From: Bacteroides sp.
GTDB taxonomy: Bacteria > Bacteroidota > Bacteroidia > Bacteroidales > Bacteroidaceae
NCBI RefSeq assembly: GCF_028690125.1
Contig: NZ_JAQVBV010000017.1
Location: forward strand, 45,601 to 109,600
DNA length: 64,000 nucleotides
Direction: 5' to 3'
Numbering within the stretch: the stretch's first letter is position 1; the number at the start of each line of letters is the position of its first letter. This document shows positions 45,330-54,188 of this stretch, piece by piece. The notes beneath the pieces are model-generated. The model had not been told where the DNA came from and did not search any database. It saw only the letters and a program-made list of their open reading frames with translations. A program made the position numbers and the translations under genes.

Positions 45330-47132
45330 ATGAAAAAGCAATTACGCAGTTCGTTTAGTACACAGGGGCGTCGCATGGCAGGAGCCCGTGCATTATGGGC
45401 AGCCAATGGCATGAAGAAGAACCAAATGGGCAAGCCTATTATAGCTATCGTCAATTCATTCACACAGTTTGTTCCGGGACACGTGCACTTGCATGAGATT
45501 GGTCAGTTTGTGAAAGCTGAAATTGAAAAGCTGGGATGCTTTGCTGCGGAATTCAATACAATAGCCATTGATGATGGCATCGCTATGGGACATGACGGTA
45601 TGCTTTATTCGCTTCCTTCACGAGATATTATTGCCGATAGTGTTGAATACATGGTCAATGCTCACAAAGCGGATGCAATGGTATGTATCAGCAATTGTGA
45701 TAAAATTACTCCGGGAATGCTGATGGCGGCTATGCGGCTGAATATCCCTACTGTATTTGTTTCAGGTGGCCCGATGGAAGCCGGTGAATGGAATGGTAAG
45801 CATTTGGACTTGATTGATGCAATGATTAAGTCGGCTGACGATAGTGTAAGCGACGAGGAAGTAGCAAAGATAGAACAAAATGCCTGTCCGACGTGTGGAA
45901 GTTGTTCCGGAATGTTTACTGCTAATTCCATGAACTGCCTGAATGAGGCTATCGGATTGGCACTCCCCGGAAATGGAACGATTGTAGCTACTCATGAAAA
46001 CCGTGCCAAACTTTTCAAAGATGCTGCAAAGCTGATTGTGGAGAATGCAATGAAATATTATGAAGAGGGAGATGAAAGCATACTTCCACGTAGCATCGCT
46101 ACTCATCAGGCTTTCCTGAATGCAATGACACTGGATATTGCAATGGGAGGTTCCACTAATACGGTTCTTCATTTATTGGCGATAGCTCATGAAGCCGGGG
46201 TGAATTTTAATATGGATGATATTGATATGTTATCCCGTAAAACTCCCTGTTTGTGTAAGGTCGCTCCGAATACTCAGAAATATCATATTCAGGATGTCAA
46301 TCGTGCCGGTGGTATCATTGCCATTATGGACGAACTGGCAAAAGGAGGTTTGGTTGATACTTCAGTCCGCCGTGTGGATGGAATGTCGTTGGCAGAAGCA
46401 ATTGATGAATACTCCATCATGAGTCCGAATGTAAGCGAAAAAGCAATTAAGAAATACTCAAGTGCAGCCGGAAATAAATTTAATTTGGTTTTGGGTTCGC
46501 AGGATACTTATTATAAGGAATTGGATAAAGATCGTGCTAATGGTTGTATCCATGATGTGGAACATGCTTATAGTAAAGATGGAGGATTGGCTGTGCTGAA
46601 AGGAAACATAGCTCAGGACGGTTGTGTAGTAAAAACGGCAGGTGTGGACGAAAGCATCTGGAAATTTATCGGACCTGCTAAAGTCTTTGACTCGCAGGAT
46701 GCTGCTTGTGAAGGTATCCTAAGTGGGCGAGTCGTCAGCGGTGACGTCGTCGTCATCACGCACGAAGGTCCGAAGGGTGGTCCCGGTATGCAGGAAATGC
46801 TTTACCCAACCTCTTATATCAAATCCCGTCATTTAGGAAAAGAATGTGCCTTGATTACTGACGGACGTTTCAGCGGTGGAACTTCCGGATTGAGTATCGG
46901 TCATATTTCTCCTGAGGCAGCAGCGGGTGGCAATATTGGAAAAATTGTGGATGGAGATATTATTGAAATCGACATTCCCGCCCGGACGATTAACGTGCGA
47001 CTGACCGATGAAGAACTGGCTGCCCGCCCGATGACTCCTGTCACTCGTGATCGCTATGTGCCGAAGAGTCTGAAAGCGTATGCCAGCATGGTAAGCTCTG
47101 CCGATAAAGGAGCGGTGAGATTAATTGATTGA
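45330..47132 (+). CDS. ilvD: Dihydroxy-acid dehydratase
   Basis: This 600-residue Fe-S enzyme makes the 2-keto acids in valine and isoleucine synthesis. Cluster cysteines are in [12 protein letters not shown] and [18 protein letters not shown]. Other signatures are [29 protein letters not shown] and [23 protein letters not shown]. The length suits the 600-residue type. It is the first structural gene after the attenuator, with the ATG 20 bp past the terminator T-run. Confidence 0.97.
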   Translation: MKKQLRSSFSTQGRRMAGARALWAANGMKKNQMGKPIIAIVNSFTQFVPGHVHLHEIGQFVKAEIEKLGCFAAEFNTIAIDDGIAMGHDGMLYSLPSRDIIADSVEYMVNAHKADAMVCISNCDKITPGMLMAAMRLNIPTVFVSGGPMEAGEWNGKHLDLIDAMIKSADDSVSDEEVAKIEQNACPTCGSCSGMFTANSMNCLNEAIGLALPGNGTIVATHENRAKLFKDAAKLIVENAMKYYEEGDESILPRSIATHQAFLNAMTLDIAMGGSTNTVLHLLAIAHEAGVNFNMDDIDMLSRKTPCLCKVAPNTQKYHIQDVNRAGGIIAIMDELAKGGLVDTSVRRVDGMSLAEAIDEYSIMSPNVSEKAIKKYSSAAGNKFNLVLGSQDTYYKELDKDRANGCIHDVEHAYSKDGGLAVLKGNIAQDGCVVKTAGVDESIWKFIGPAKVFDSQDAACEGILSGRVVSGDVVVITHEGPKGGPGMQEMLYPTSYIKSRHLGKECALITDGRFSGGTSGLSIGHISPEAAAGGNIGKIVDGDIIEIDIPARTINVRLTDEELAARPMTPVTRDRYVPKSLKAYASMVSSADKGAVRLID

Positions 47133-47199
47133 GAATAATTAAAAAATAAGTGCATTTGCCAATTAGCTATTGGCTGGTATGCTACTACATTATATTATT

Positions 47200-48897
47200 A
47201 TGAGTAAAGACTTAATAACAGGTGCGGAGGCGTTGATGCGTTCCTTGGAATATCAGGGAGTAGATACTATCTTCGGTTATCCGGGAGGTTCCATAATGCC
47301 GGTATTCGATGCTTTGTACGATCATCAAAAGAACTTAAATCATATATTAGTTCGTCATGAGCAGGGAGCTGCGCATGCAGCACAAGGGTTCGCACGGGTA
47401 TCGGGAAAAGTGGGTGTTTGCTTGGTGACTAGTGGCCCCGGTGCTACTAATACTATAACCGGTATTGCAGATGCAATGATTGATAGTACGCCTATTGTTG
47501 TAATAGCTGGACAAGTAGGTACAGGTTTCTTAGGTACTGATGCTTTTCAGGAAGTAGATTTAGTCGGAATTACACAACCTATCGCTAAATGGAGCTATCA
47601 GATTCGTCGTGCGGAAGACGTAGCTTGGGCGGTAGCACGTGCTTTTTACATTGCACGTAGCGGTCGTCCGGGTCCCGTAGTATTGGACTTTGCAAAAAAT
47701 GCACAGGTTGAAAAAACGAAATATGAACCGACAAAGGCCGATTTTATTCGTAGCTATGTTCCCGTTCCCGAGACTGATGAGGAATCTGTAAAAGTAGCCG
47801 CAGAACTTATAAATAATGCAGAACGTCCGCTTGTATTAGTAGGACAAGGTGTCGAATTGGGGAATGCCCAGCAGGAACTGCGTACTTTTATTGAAAAGGC
47901 AGATATGCCTGCGGGATGTACATTGCTTGGACTTTCTGCTTTGCCTACCGATCATCCGTTGAACAAAGGTATGCTGGGTATGCATGGAAATCTGGGTCCG
48001 AATGTCAATACCAATAAATGTGATGTATTGATTGCTGTCGGTATGCGTTTTGATGACCGTGTGACAGGAAAGCTTGATACATATGCTAAACAGGCGAAAG
48101 TTATTCATTTCGATATTGATCCGGCAGAGGTAAATAAGAATGTAAAAGTAGAAGTTGCTGTGCTTGGCGATTGCAAAGAAACATTGGCAGCCGTTACTCA
48201 GCTTTTAAAGAAGAAACAGCATACTGAATGGGTTGATAGCTTTAAAGAATATGAGCAAGTAGAAGAAGAGAAGGTGATTCGTCTTGAACTTTATCCCTCT
48301 TCAGAATCATTGAGTATGGGAGAAGTGGTACGTGCTGTTAGTAATGCCACTCAGCATAAGGCCGTTTTGGTAACTGACGTAGGTCAGAATCAGATGATAT
48401 CTGCCCGTTATTTTAAATATACGAAAGAGCGGAGTATTGTGACTTCCGGTGGACTTGGGACCATGGGATTTGGGCTTCCCGCAGCTATCGGAGCTACATT
48501 CGGAGCACCCGACCGCACTGTATGTGTATTTATGGGAGACGGAGGACTTCAGATGAATATTCAGGAACTGGGTACTATAATGGAGCAGAAAGCTCCGGTT
48601 AAAATGATCTGTTTGAACAATAATTATCTTGGGAATGTACGTCAATGGCAAGCAATGTTTTTTAACCGTCGCTACTCATTTACACCGATGTTAAACCCTG
48701 ATTACATGAAAATTGCATCTGCTTATGATATCCCCTCCAAGCGAATTTTTAATCGTGAAGAATTGAAGGCTGCTATTGACGAAATGCTGGCAACTGAAGG
48801 TCCTTTCTTGCTTGAGGCGTGCGTGGTGGAAGAAGGCAATGTTCTGCCGATGACCCCTCCGGGTGGTTCGGTAAACCAGATGTTATTGGAGTGCTGA
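47200..48897 (+). CDS. ilvB: Acetolactate synthase large subunit
   Basis: This ThDP enzyme of about 565 residues condenses pyruvate with pyruvate or 2-ketobutyrate. Motifs are FGYPGGSIMPVFDAL, RHEQGAAHAAQGFARVSG, SGPGATNTITGIADA, GMLGMHGN and the ThDP site GDGGLQMNIQELGT...NNNYLGNVRQWQ. ATG 47200 (MSKDLITGAEAL) is chosen; the extra N-terminal residues back to 47170 would need a TTG start and have no family support. It is 67 bp after ilvD, with the regulatory subunit gene 32 bp downstream. Confidence 0.96.
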   Translation: MSKDLITGAEALMRSLEYQGVDTIFGYPGGSIMPVFDALYDHQKNLNHILVRHEQGAAHAAQGFARVSGKVGVCLVTSGPGATNTITGIADAMIDSTPIVVIAGQVGTGFLGTDAFQEVDLVGITQPIAKWSYQIRRAEDVAWAVARAFYIARSGRPGPVVLDFAKNAQVEKTKYEPTKADFIRSYVPVPETDEESVKVAAELINNAERPLVLVGQGVELGNAQQELRTFIEKADMPAGCTLLGLSALPTDHPLNKGMLGMHGNLGPNVNTNKCDVLIAVGMRFDDRVTGKLDTYAKQAKVIHFDIDPAEVNKNVKVEVAVLGDCKETLAAVTQLLKKKQHTEWVDSFKEYEQVEEEKVIRLELYPSSESLSMGEVVRAVSNATQHKAVLVTDVGQNQMISARYFKYTKERSIVTSGGLGTMGFGLPAAIGATFGAPDRTVCVFMGDGGLQMNIQELGTIMEQKAPVKMICLNNNYLGNVRQWQAMFFNRRYSFTPMLNPDYMKIASAYDIPSKRIFNREELKAAIDEMLATEGPFLLEACVVEEGNVLPMTPPGGSVNQMLLEC

Positions 48898-48929
48898 ATA
48901 AAAAGGAATAATTCTTAATTTAAGAAGTT

Positions 48930-49490
48930 ATGGATAAAACATTATATACGATTATAGTTCATTCCGAAAATATTGCCGGGTTACTGAATCAGGTGACAGC
49001 TGTTTTTACGCGCCGGCAGATAAATATCGAGAGTCTGAACGTTTCTGCCTCTTCAATAAAAGGGGTACATAAATACACAATTACGTCTTGGACCGATAAA
49101 GACACTATTGAGAAAGTAGTGAAGCAGATTGAAAAGAAGATTGATGTTATTCAGGCTCATTACTTTACCGATGATGAAATTTATTTTCATGAAATAGCTT
49201 TGTATAAAGTTTCGACTCCTGCTTTTCAGGAAAATACGGAAGCATCGAAACTTATTAGAAGGTACAATGCGCGTATTGTGGAAGTAAATCCCGTTTTCTC
49301 TATTGTGGAGAAGAATGGTATGAGTGAAGATATAACTTCCCTATATGATGAATTACGTGCTTTGAATTGTGTGTTGCAGTTTGTCCGTTCCGGCCGTGTG
49401 GCTATTACCACAAGTTGCTTCGAACGGGTCAATGAGTTTTTGGATGGACAAGAAGCAAAATATAATAAGAGTAAGAAAGGACAGGAATAA
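48930..49490 (+). CDS. ilvN: Acetolactate synthase small (regulatory) subunit
   Basis: This 186-residue protein has an N-terminal ACT domain (YTIIVHSENIAGLLNQVTAVFTRR, NIESLNVSASS) that confers valine feedback on the catalytic subunit, and a C-terminal ACT-like half (RYNARIVEVNPVFSIVE). It lies directly after ilvB. The stop codon overlaps the thioesterase start by one base (TAATG), so the thioesterase is translated in step with this subunit. It could equally be named ilvH. Confidence 0.93.
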   Translation: MDKTLYTIIVHSENIAGLLNQVTAVFTRRQINIESLNVSASSIKGVHKYTITSWTDKDTIEKVVKQIEKKIDVIQAHYFTDDEIYFHEIALYKVSTPAFQENTEASKLIRRYNARIVEVNPVFSIVEKNGMSEDITSLYDELRALNCVLQFVRSGRVAITTSCFERVNEFLDGQEAKYNKSKKGQE

Positions 49491-50233
49491 TGAACGCAGA
49501 AACCAAAATAGGTACTTATCAGTTTGTAGCAGAACCTTTCCATGTTGATTTTAATGGACGTCTGACAATGGGTGTATTAGGAAACCACTTGCTTAATTGT
49601 GCAGGTTTCCATGCCAGTGATCGCGGATTTGGAATTGCCACATTGAATGAGGATAATTATACATGGGTACTTTCACGTTTGGCTATCGAGTTGGACGAGA
49701 TGCCGTATCAATACGAAGAATTTACTGTTCAGACATGGGTAGAGAATGTCTATCGTCTGTTCACGGATCGTAATTTCGCTGTCATCAATAAGGACGGAAA
49801 GAAAATCGGTTATGCTCGTTCTGTATGGGCTATGATTAATCTGAACACCCGTAAGCCGGCTGATTTGTTGGCATTGCATGGCGGAAGTATTGAAGACTAT
49901 GTATGTGATGAGCCATGTCCGATAGAGAAACCATCACGTATCAAAGTGACTACGACTGAACCATTGGCTACAATAATTGCCAGATACAGTGATATTGATA
50001 TTAACGGTCATGTAAACAGTATCCGTTATATCGAACACATTCTTGACTTGTTTCCGATTGAATTGTATAAGACCAAGCGTATCCGTCGTTTTGAAATGGC
50101 GTATGTGGCGGAAAGTTATTATGGGGATACTCTCACTTTCTTTTGTGATGAAGCGAATGAAAATGAGTTTCATGTAGAAGTGAGAAAGAATGGTAATGAA
50201 GTCGTTTGTCGTTCGAAAGTCGTTTTTGAATAA
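49490..50233 (+). CDS. Acyl-ACP thioesterase (FatA/FatB-like) inside the ilv operon
   Basis: This 247-residue double hotdog-fold enzyme shows an N-terminal hotdog (FVAEPFHVDFNGRLTMGVLGNHLLN, VLSRLAIELDEMPYQYEEF) and a second with the conserved DINGHVNSIRYIEHILDLFP segment. It releases free fatty acids from acyl carrier protein. Because it is coupled to ilvN by TAATG and followed by ilvC, a link between branched-chain keto acid supply and branched fatty acid release is possible. That link is inference. Confidence 0.88.
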   Translation: MNAETKIGTYQFVAEPFHVDFNGRLTMGVLGNHLLNCAGFHASDRGFGIATLNEDNYTWVLSRLAIELDEMPYQYEEFTVQTWVENVYRLFTDRNFAVINKDGKKIGYARSVWAMINLNTRKPADLLALHGGSIEDYVCDEPCPIEKPSRIKVTTTEPLATIIARYSDIDINGHVNSIRYIEHILDLFPIELYKTKRIRRFEMAYVAESYYGDTLTFFCDEANENEFHVEVRKNGNEVVCRSKVVFE

Positions 50234-50247
50234 AAAAAAAAATAGAT

Positions 50248-50835
50248 ATGAAGAAGTACTGTTTTATATTGCTCCTTTTAATAACAGTTCGAGTAGGTGC
50301 TCAGGACTTTTACTTATTGCCTAAGGTAGGGTTAGGTTTATCTAATATAACGAACAATGACAAAGATAAAAGTAGTATGCGTCCCGGATTTAACTTTGGA
50401 TTGGGTGCAGGGCTTATCTGGAATGAAAGGGTAGGGATAGAAACCGGAATTTATTATCTGATGTTAGGCAATAAATTTAGTACGGATTATATTTCATATA
50501 CAACTAAGTTGGATTATTTTAGTATACCGATTTATGCGAAAGGATATGTTTATAAAGGATTGTTTTTATTTGCAGGTCCTCAATTTGGTTTTAATGTAGT
50601 CCGGGATGATGGGAGGGATGAAGATTACTTATCCGATATTGATAAGGTTCGTAAGTTTGACTTCTCTGTAGGAGTTGGTGCCGGTTATCAATGGGATTTT
50701 GGCTTACAACTTTCGGCAAGTTACAACTTTGGACTGATTGATGCCTGGAAGAAGTATCCTGAAGAATGGTCTCCTTCCGGAAAGAAGTGTAATAACATCT
50801 TCCAATTTAATGTAGGTTGGACAGTGGGATTTTAG
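50248..50835 (+). CDS. PorT-like outer membrane beta-barrel protein inside the ilv operon
   Basis: This 195-residue protein has a signal peptide ending VGAQ. Barrel strands follow (FYLLPKVGLGLSNIT, GFNFGLGAGLIWNERVGIETG, YFSIPIYAKGYVYKG, FSVGVGAGYQWDFG) and it ends in NVGWTVGF. It fits the PorT/outer membrane beta-barrel family. It lies 14 bp after the thioesterase and 72 bp before ilvC, so it is probably transcribed with them. The reason for this placement is unknown. Confidence 0.82.
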   Translation: MKKYCFILLLLITVRVGAQDFYLLPKVGLGLSNITNNDKDKSSMRPGFNFGLGAGLIWNERVGIETGIYYLMLGNKFSTDYISYTTKLDYFSIPIYAKGYVYKGLFLFAGPQFGFNVVRDDGRDEDYLSDIDKVRKFDFSVGVGAGYQWDFGLQLSASYNFGLIDAWKKYPEEWSPSGKKCNNIFQFNVGWTVGF

Positions 50836-50907
50836 AAAGAAAGATTATAATTATTAATAACTCGCTCTTATTCATCTCCTTGTAGAGGATGAAAAGGAGC
50901 TTAAAAA

Positions 50908-51963
50908 ATGAAAAAGAAAATGGCACAGTTGAATTTTGGCGGTGTTACAGAAACTGTAGTAATCCGTGACGAATTTCCTTTGGAAAAAGCTCGTGAGGTA
51001 TTGAAAAATGAAACAATTGCTGTAATCGGTTATGGTGTACAAGGTCCTGGTCAGGCATTGAACTTGCGTGACAATGGTTTCAACGTAATTGTTGGTCAGC
51101 GTCCGGGAAAAACATACGAAAAGGCAGTTGCAGACGGATGGGTTCCGGGTGAAACTTTGTTCAGCATTGAAGAAGCTTGTGATAAAGGTACAATTATCAT
51201 GTGTCTGTTGTCTGATGCAGCTGTTATGTCTGTATGGCCAACTATTAAACCTTACCTGACTCCGGGCAAAGCACTTTATTTCTCTCATGGTTTTGCTATT
51301 ACCTGGAGTGATCGCACAGGTGTAGTTCCTCCTAAAGATATTGACGTATTCATGGTTGCTCCTAAGGGTTCTGGTACTTCATTGCGTACAATGTTCCTTG
51401 AAGGTCGTGGATTGAACTCTTCTTACGCTATTTATCAGGATGCTACTGGTAAAGCTATGGATAAAACGATTGCAATAGGTATTGGCATCGGTTCAGGATA
51501 TCTGTTCGAAACTACGTTCGTTCGTGAAGCTACTTCCGACTTGACAGGTGAGCGTGGCTCTTTGATGGGAGCTATCCAAGGATTGCTGTTGGCACAATAC
51601 GAAGTATTGCGTGAAAATGGTCATACTCCTTCTGAAGCATTCAACGAAACCGTAGAAGAGCTGACTCAGTCATTGATGCCATTGTTTGCAAAGAACGGTA
51701 TGGACTGGATGTATGCTAATTGCTCTACTACTGCTCAACGTGGTGCTCTCGACTGGATGGGCCCGTTCCACGATGCTATCAAACCGGTAGTTGAAAAACT
51801 GTATCACAGTGTGAAGACTGGTAATGAAGCACAGATTTCTATTGATAGCAATTCACAACCAGACTATCGTGAAAAACTGAACGAAGAACTTCGTCAATTG
51901 CGTGAAAGCGAAATGTGGCAGACTGCTGTTACTGTTCGTAAGCTTCGTCCGGAAAACAATTAA
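50908..51963 (+). CDS. ilvC: Ketol-acid reductoisomerase
   Basis: This 351-residue enzyme isomerises and reduces acetolactate or acetohydroxybutyrate using NAD(P)H. The Rossmann motif GYGVQGPGQALNLRDNG departs from the usual GYGSQG form, and GQRPGKTYEKA lies at the cofactor-phosphate loop. DLTGERGSLMGAIQG and EALNE-type (EAFNETVEELTQ) metal-site segments follow. ATG 50920 (MAQLNFGG) is an alternative start. It is the last gene of the ilv run, followed by a strong terminator. Confidence 0.95.
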   Translation: MKKKMAQLNFGGVTETVVIRDEFPLEKAREVLKNETIAVIGYGVQGPGQALNLRDNGFNVIVGQRPGKTYEKAVADGWVPGETLFSIEEACDKGTIIMCLLSDAAVMSVWPTIKPYLTPGKALYFSHGFAITWSDRTGVVPPKDIDVFMVAPKGSGTSLRTMFLEGRGLNSSYAIYQDATGKAMDKTIAIGIGIGSGYLFETTFVREATSDLTGERGSLMGAIQGLLLAQYEVLRENGHTPSEAFNETVEELTQSLMPLFAKNGMDWMYANCSTTAQRGALDWMGPFHDAIKPVVEKLYHSVKTGNEAQISIDSNSQPDYREKLNEELRQLRESEMWQTAVTVRKLRPENN

Positions 51964-51993
51964 TCTGGTATAGGTTATAAGATATTATAAAAT

Positions 51994-52027
51994 AAAGGGT
52001 GTTCTGTAAATTTGCAGGACACCCTTT
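51994..52027 (+). terminator. Terminator after ilvC
   Basis: AAAGGGTGTTCTG (51994-52006) pairs with CAGGACACCCTTT (52015-52027), with one G-T pair and an 8-nt loop. The flanks are A/T-rich. Confidence 0.85.
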
Positions 52028-52179
52028 ACTTTTGGGATATTTAGTAAATATCTCATTAAAAAATAGAGTATTTACTGAATATTTCTACTGTGATAAGGAT
52101 AAGATTCGAGATATTTCTCAAAAGAGATAAAGTGTTTTTATACTCTATAAGAACTTGATGCAATCCTATCTTTATAATA

Positions 52180-54072
52180 CTATTGAAAAGAAGCTGGATT
52201 AATATATTCCATTAGCTTTTTGTAGAAAGGATGTTTGGTTAGTGTGGCAGCATCACCTAAAATGACTAATTTCATTCGTGCTCGTGTGATGGCTACATTC
52301 ATACGTCGTAAGTCATTTAGAAATCCTATTTGCCCATCATCGTTAGCACGTACCAGGCTGATAAAAACCACATCCCGTTCTTGTCCTTGAAAACCATCCA
52401 CTGTATTGACCGTGATGAGGCTACGGAAAGGACGGAGGAAACTACTTCCTTTAATTTTACCTCGCAGATATTGAACTTGAGCTTTATAAGGAGAGATGAG
52501 TCCAAAGTCTATCCGTTCGTCTAAAATCCGTTGTTTGCCTATTCGGTTGATGTATGCTTCTAGCTCTTGCAGTAGCAGGTTAGCTTCTTGTTTATTGATT
52601 CTTCCGAAACTTTCTCCGACAAATTCCTCATGGAAGTCCATTTCCGATGTGTCGATCCAACTCATCGGAGTATTATAGTCGAGTATTCCCCTATGGCGTA
52701 CTTCGGGAGCAGCTTCCAGTTCGCCATGATAAAACCATTCGGAGGGGAAACGCATGATGTCTTGGTGCATTCGGTACTGTACTTTAAGTAAAGAGACGGC
52801 AGAAGGTTTCTGTGCTACTACTTTCTCCATTAATGTATGGGCGAGTCCTCCACGGGCAGCTTCGATACACTTGATTGTGGGAGGAAGCTGGCAATGATCT
52901 CCGGCAAGAATAACCCGGTCGGCTTTGCGGATGGCAATCCAGCAAGCAGCTTCTATTGCTTGGGCAGCCTCGTCAATAAACAAAGTAGGAAAACGTCGTC
53001 CATTAAGTAGTCGATGATTGCTACTGACCAAAGTAGAGGCTATTACACGTGAACTATCAAAAAGATCAGCATTGATTTGAATCTCCAGTTCGGTAGCACG
53101 GTCACGAAGGCGGTTCATATGGTTGCGAATACCTTCCCGTTCGGAATAACTTCCCCGTCGCATCCGGTTACCCATTTCCCGGATCGATTTTCGGATTCCC
53201 CAAAGTTCCGGATAAGCGGGATGATTTTCAAAACGGCGTTCGTAAGTGAACGATAACATCTTGTCATTTACTCGGGTAGGATTACCGATACGGAGTACGG
53301 GCACACCGCGATCCACTAACTTCTCGCTGATCCAGTCTACGGCAGTATTGCTTTGGGCACAAACCAACACTTGCGGTTCGCGATGTAGCGTTTCGTAGAT
53401 TGCTTCAACAAGTGTTGTTGTTTTTCCAGTTCCCGGAGGACCATGCACGATGGAAACGTCACGTGTGCATAGTACTTTATTGACTGCTGACTCCTGTGTG
53501 CTGTTGAGCCAAGGAAAGCGAACGGGATAGAGTTCACGAAATCCGGTTTTGGAAGTACCTAATAATATATCGCGTAGTTCGGCGAGTCGGTTACCTTTTG
53601 CACGGAGTACGTCTTCTAACGCTTCGAACATACATCGATACGATGTTTCGTCAAAGTAAAGTTGAACACCCAGAACATCATCCGTTTGAAGTTCGAGCAA
53701 CGCACCGGCTCCCGGAAGTACAACGACCATTCGTTCTTCATCCGCATAACTGACGGTTGCAATGAAATTCATATATTTCACCTTTCCATCGAATGACTGG
53801 CGGAAAAAGCAGACGGAACGACCAAACTCGAAAGAGTGTTCTATTTCTTTATTTTCGGTTCGTGTAATATCTATTACAAGTTGATTCAGAGAATTGTAGT
53901 AACTTCGGCCAAGAGCAGCAGGATACCAGCAAAGGCCACGTTTCACTTTGCGGGCGACACCCATTGTTTCGGTTTGCCGCTTAAACTCCTCCTTCTCATA
54001 TTCGTACTCCATTCGTAGGAGGAGTTGTTGTTGCTGAAGGTCCAAAATTGGACTTTTCGAATTATCATTCAT
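52180..54072 (-). CDS. Superfamily 1 (UPF1/IGHMBP2-like) DNA/RNA helicase
   Basis: This 630-residue helicase has an N-terminal beta-barrel-type region and motif I VHGPPGTGKTTTLVEAI. Also present are AQSNTAVDWISEKL (Ia), FIDEAAQAIE (II), LAGDHCQLPPTI (III), KVQYRMHQDIMRFPSE (IV), TVNTVDGFQGQERDVVFISLV (V) and LRRMNVAITRARMKLVI (VI). ATG 54072 (MNDNSKSPIL) is chosen because the longer frame needs a TTG and crosses a -7 box at 54081-54088. It acts in the cytoplasm on nucleic acid; the exact role is unknown. Confidence 0.9.
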   Translation of the reverse strand: MNDNSKSPILDLQQQQLLLRMEYEYEKEEFKRQTETMGVARKVKRGLCWYPAALGRSYYNSLNQLVIDITRTENKEIEHSFEFGRSVCFFRQSFDGKVKYMNFIATVSYADEERMVVVLPGAGALLELQTDDVLGVQLYFDETSYRCMFEALEDVLRAKGNRLAELRDILLGTSKTGFRELYPVRFPWLNSTQESAVNKVLCTRDVSIVHGPPGTGKTTTLVEAIYETLHREPQVLVCAQSNTAVDWISEKLVDRGVPVLRIGNPTRVNDKMLSFTYERRFENHPAYPELWGIRKSIREMGNRMRRGSYSEREGIRNHMNRLRDRATELEIQINADLFDSSRVIASTLVSSNHRLLNGRRFPTLFIDEAAQAIEAACWIAIRKADRVILAGDHCQLPPTIKCIEAARGGLAHTLMEKVVAQKPSAVSLLKVQYRMHQDIMRFPSEWFYHGELEAAPEVRHRGILDYNTPMSWIDTSEMDFHEEFVGESFGRINKQEANLLLQELEAYINRIGKQRILDERIDFGLISPYKAQVQYLRGKIKGSSFLRPFRSLITVNTVDGFQGQERDVVFISLVRANDDGQIGFLNDLRRMNVAITRARMKLVILGDAATLTKHPFYKKLMEYINPASFQ

Positions 54073-54080
54073 TATAGATG

Positions 54081-54088
54081 CAAAGGTA
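54081..54088 (-). promoter_or_regulatory. -7 box immediately before the helicase gene
   Basis: The minus strand reads TACCTTTG only 8 bp before ATG 54072. No clear -33 element was seen. If used, the mRNA would be nearly leaderless. Confidence 0.45.
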
Positions 54089-54188
54089 ACAAATCTTCTG
54101 CCGGAAGCGATAATATATTTCAATTTGTTAAACAATCAAGGAGCTTCGTTCGTTATTTTTATAGTTGGACTTAAAAAAATAAAAGCAT

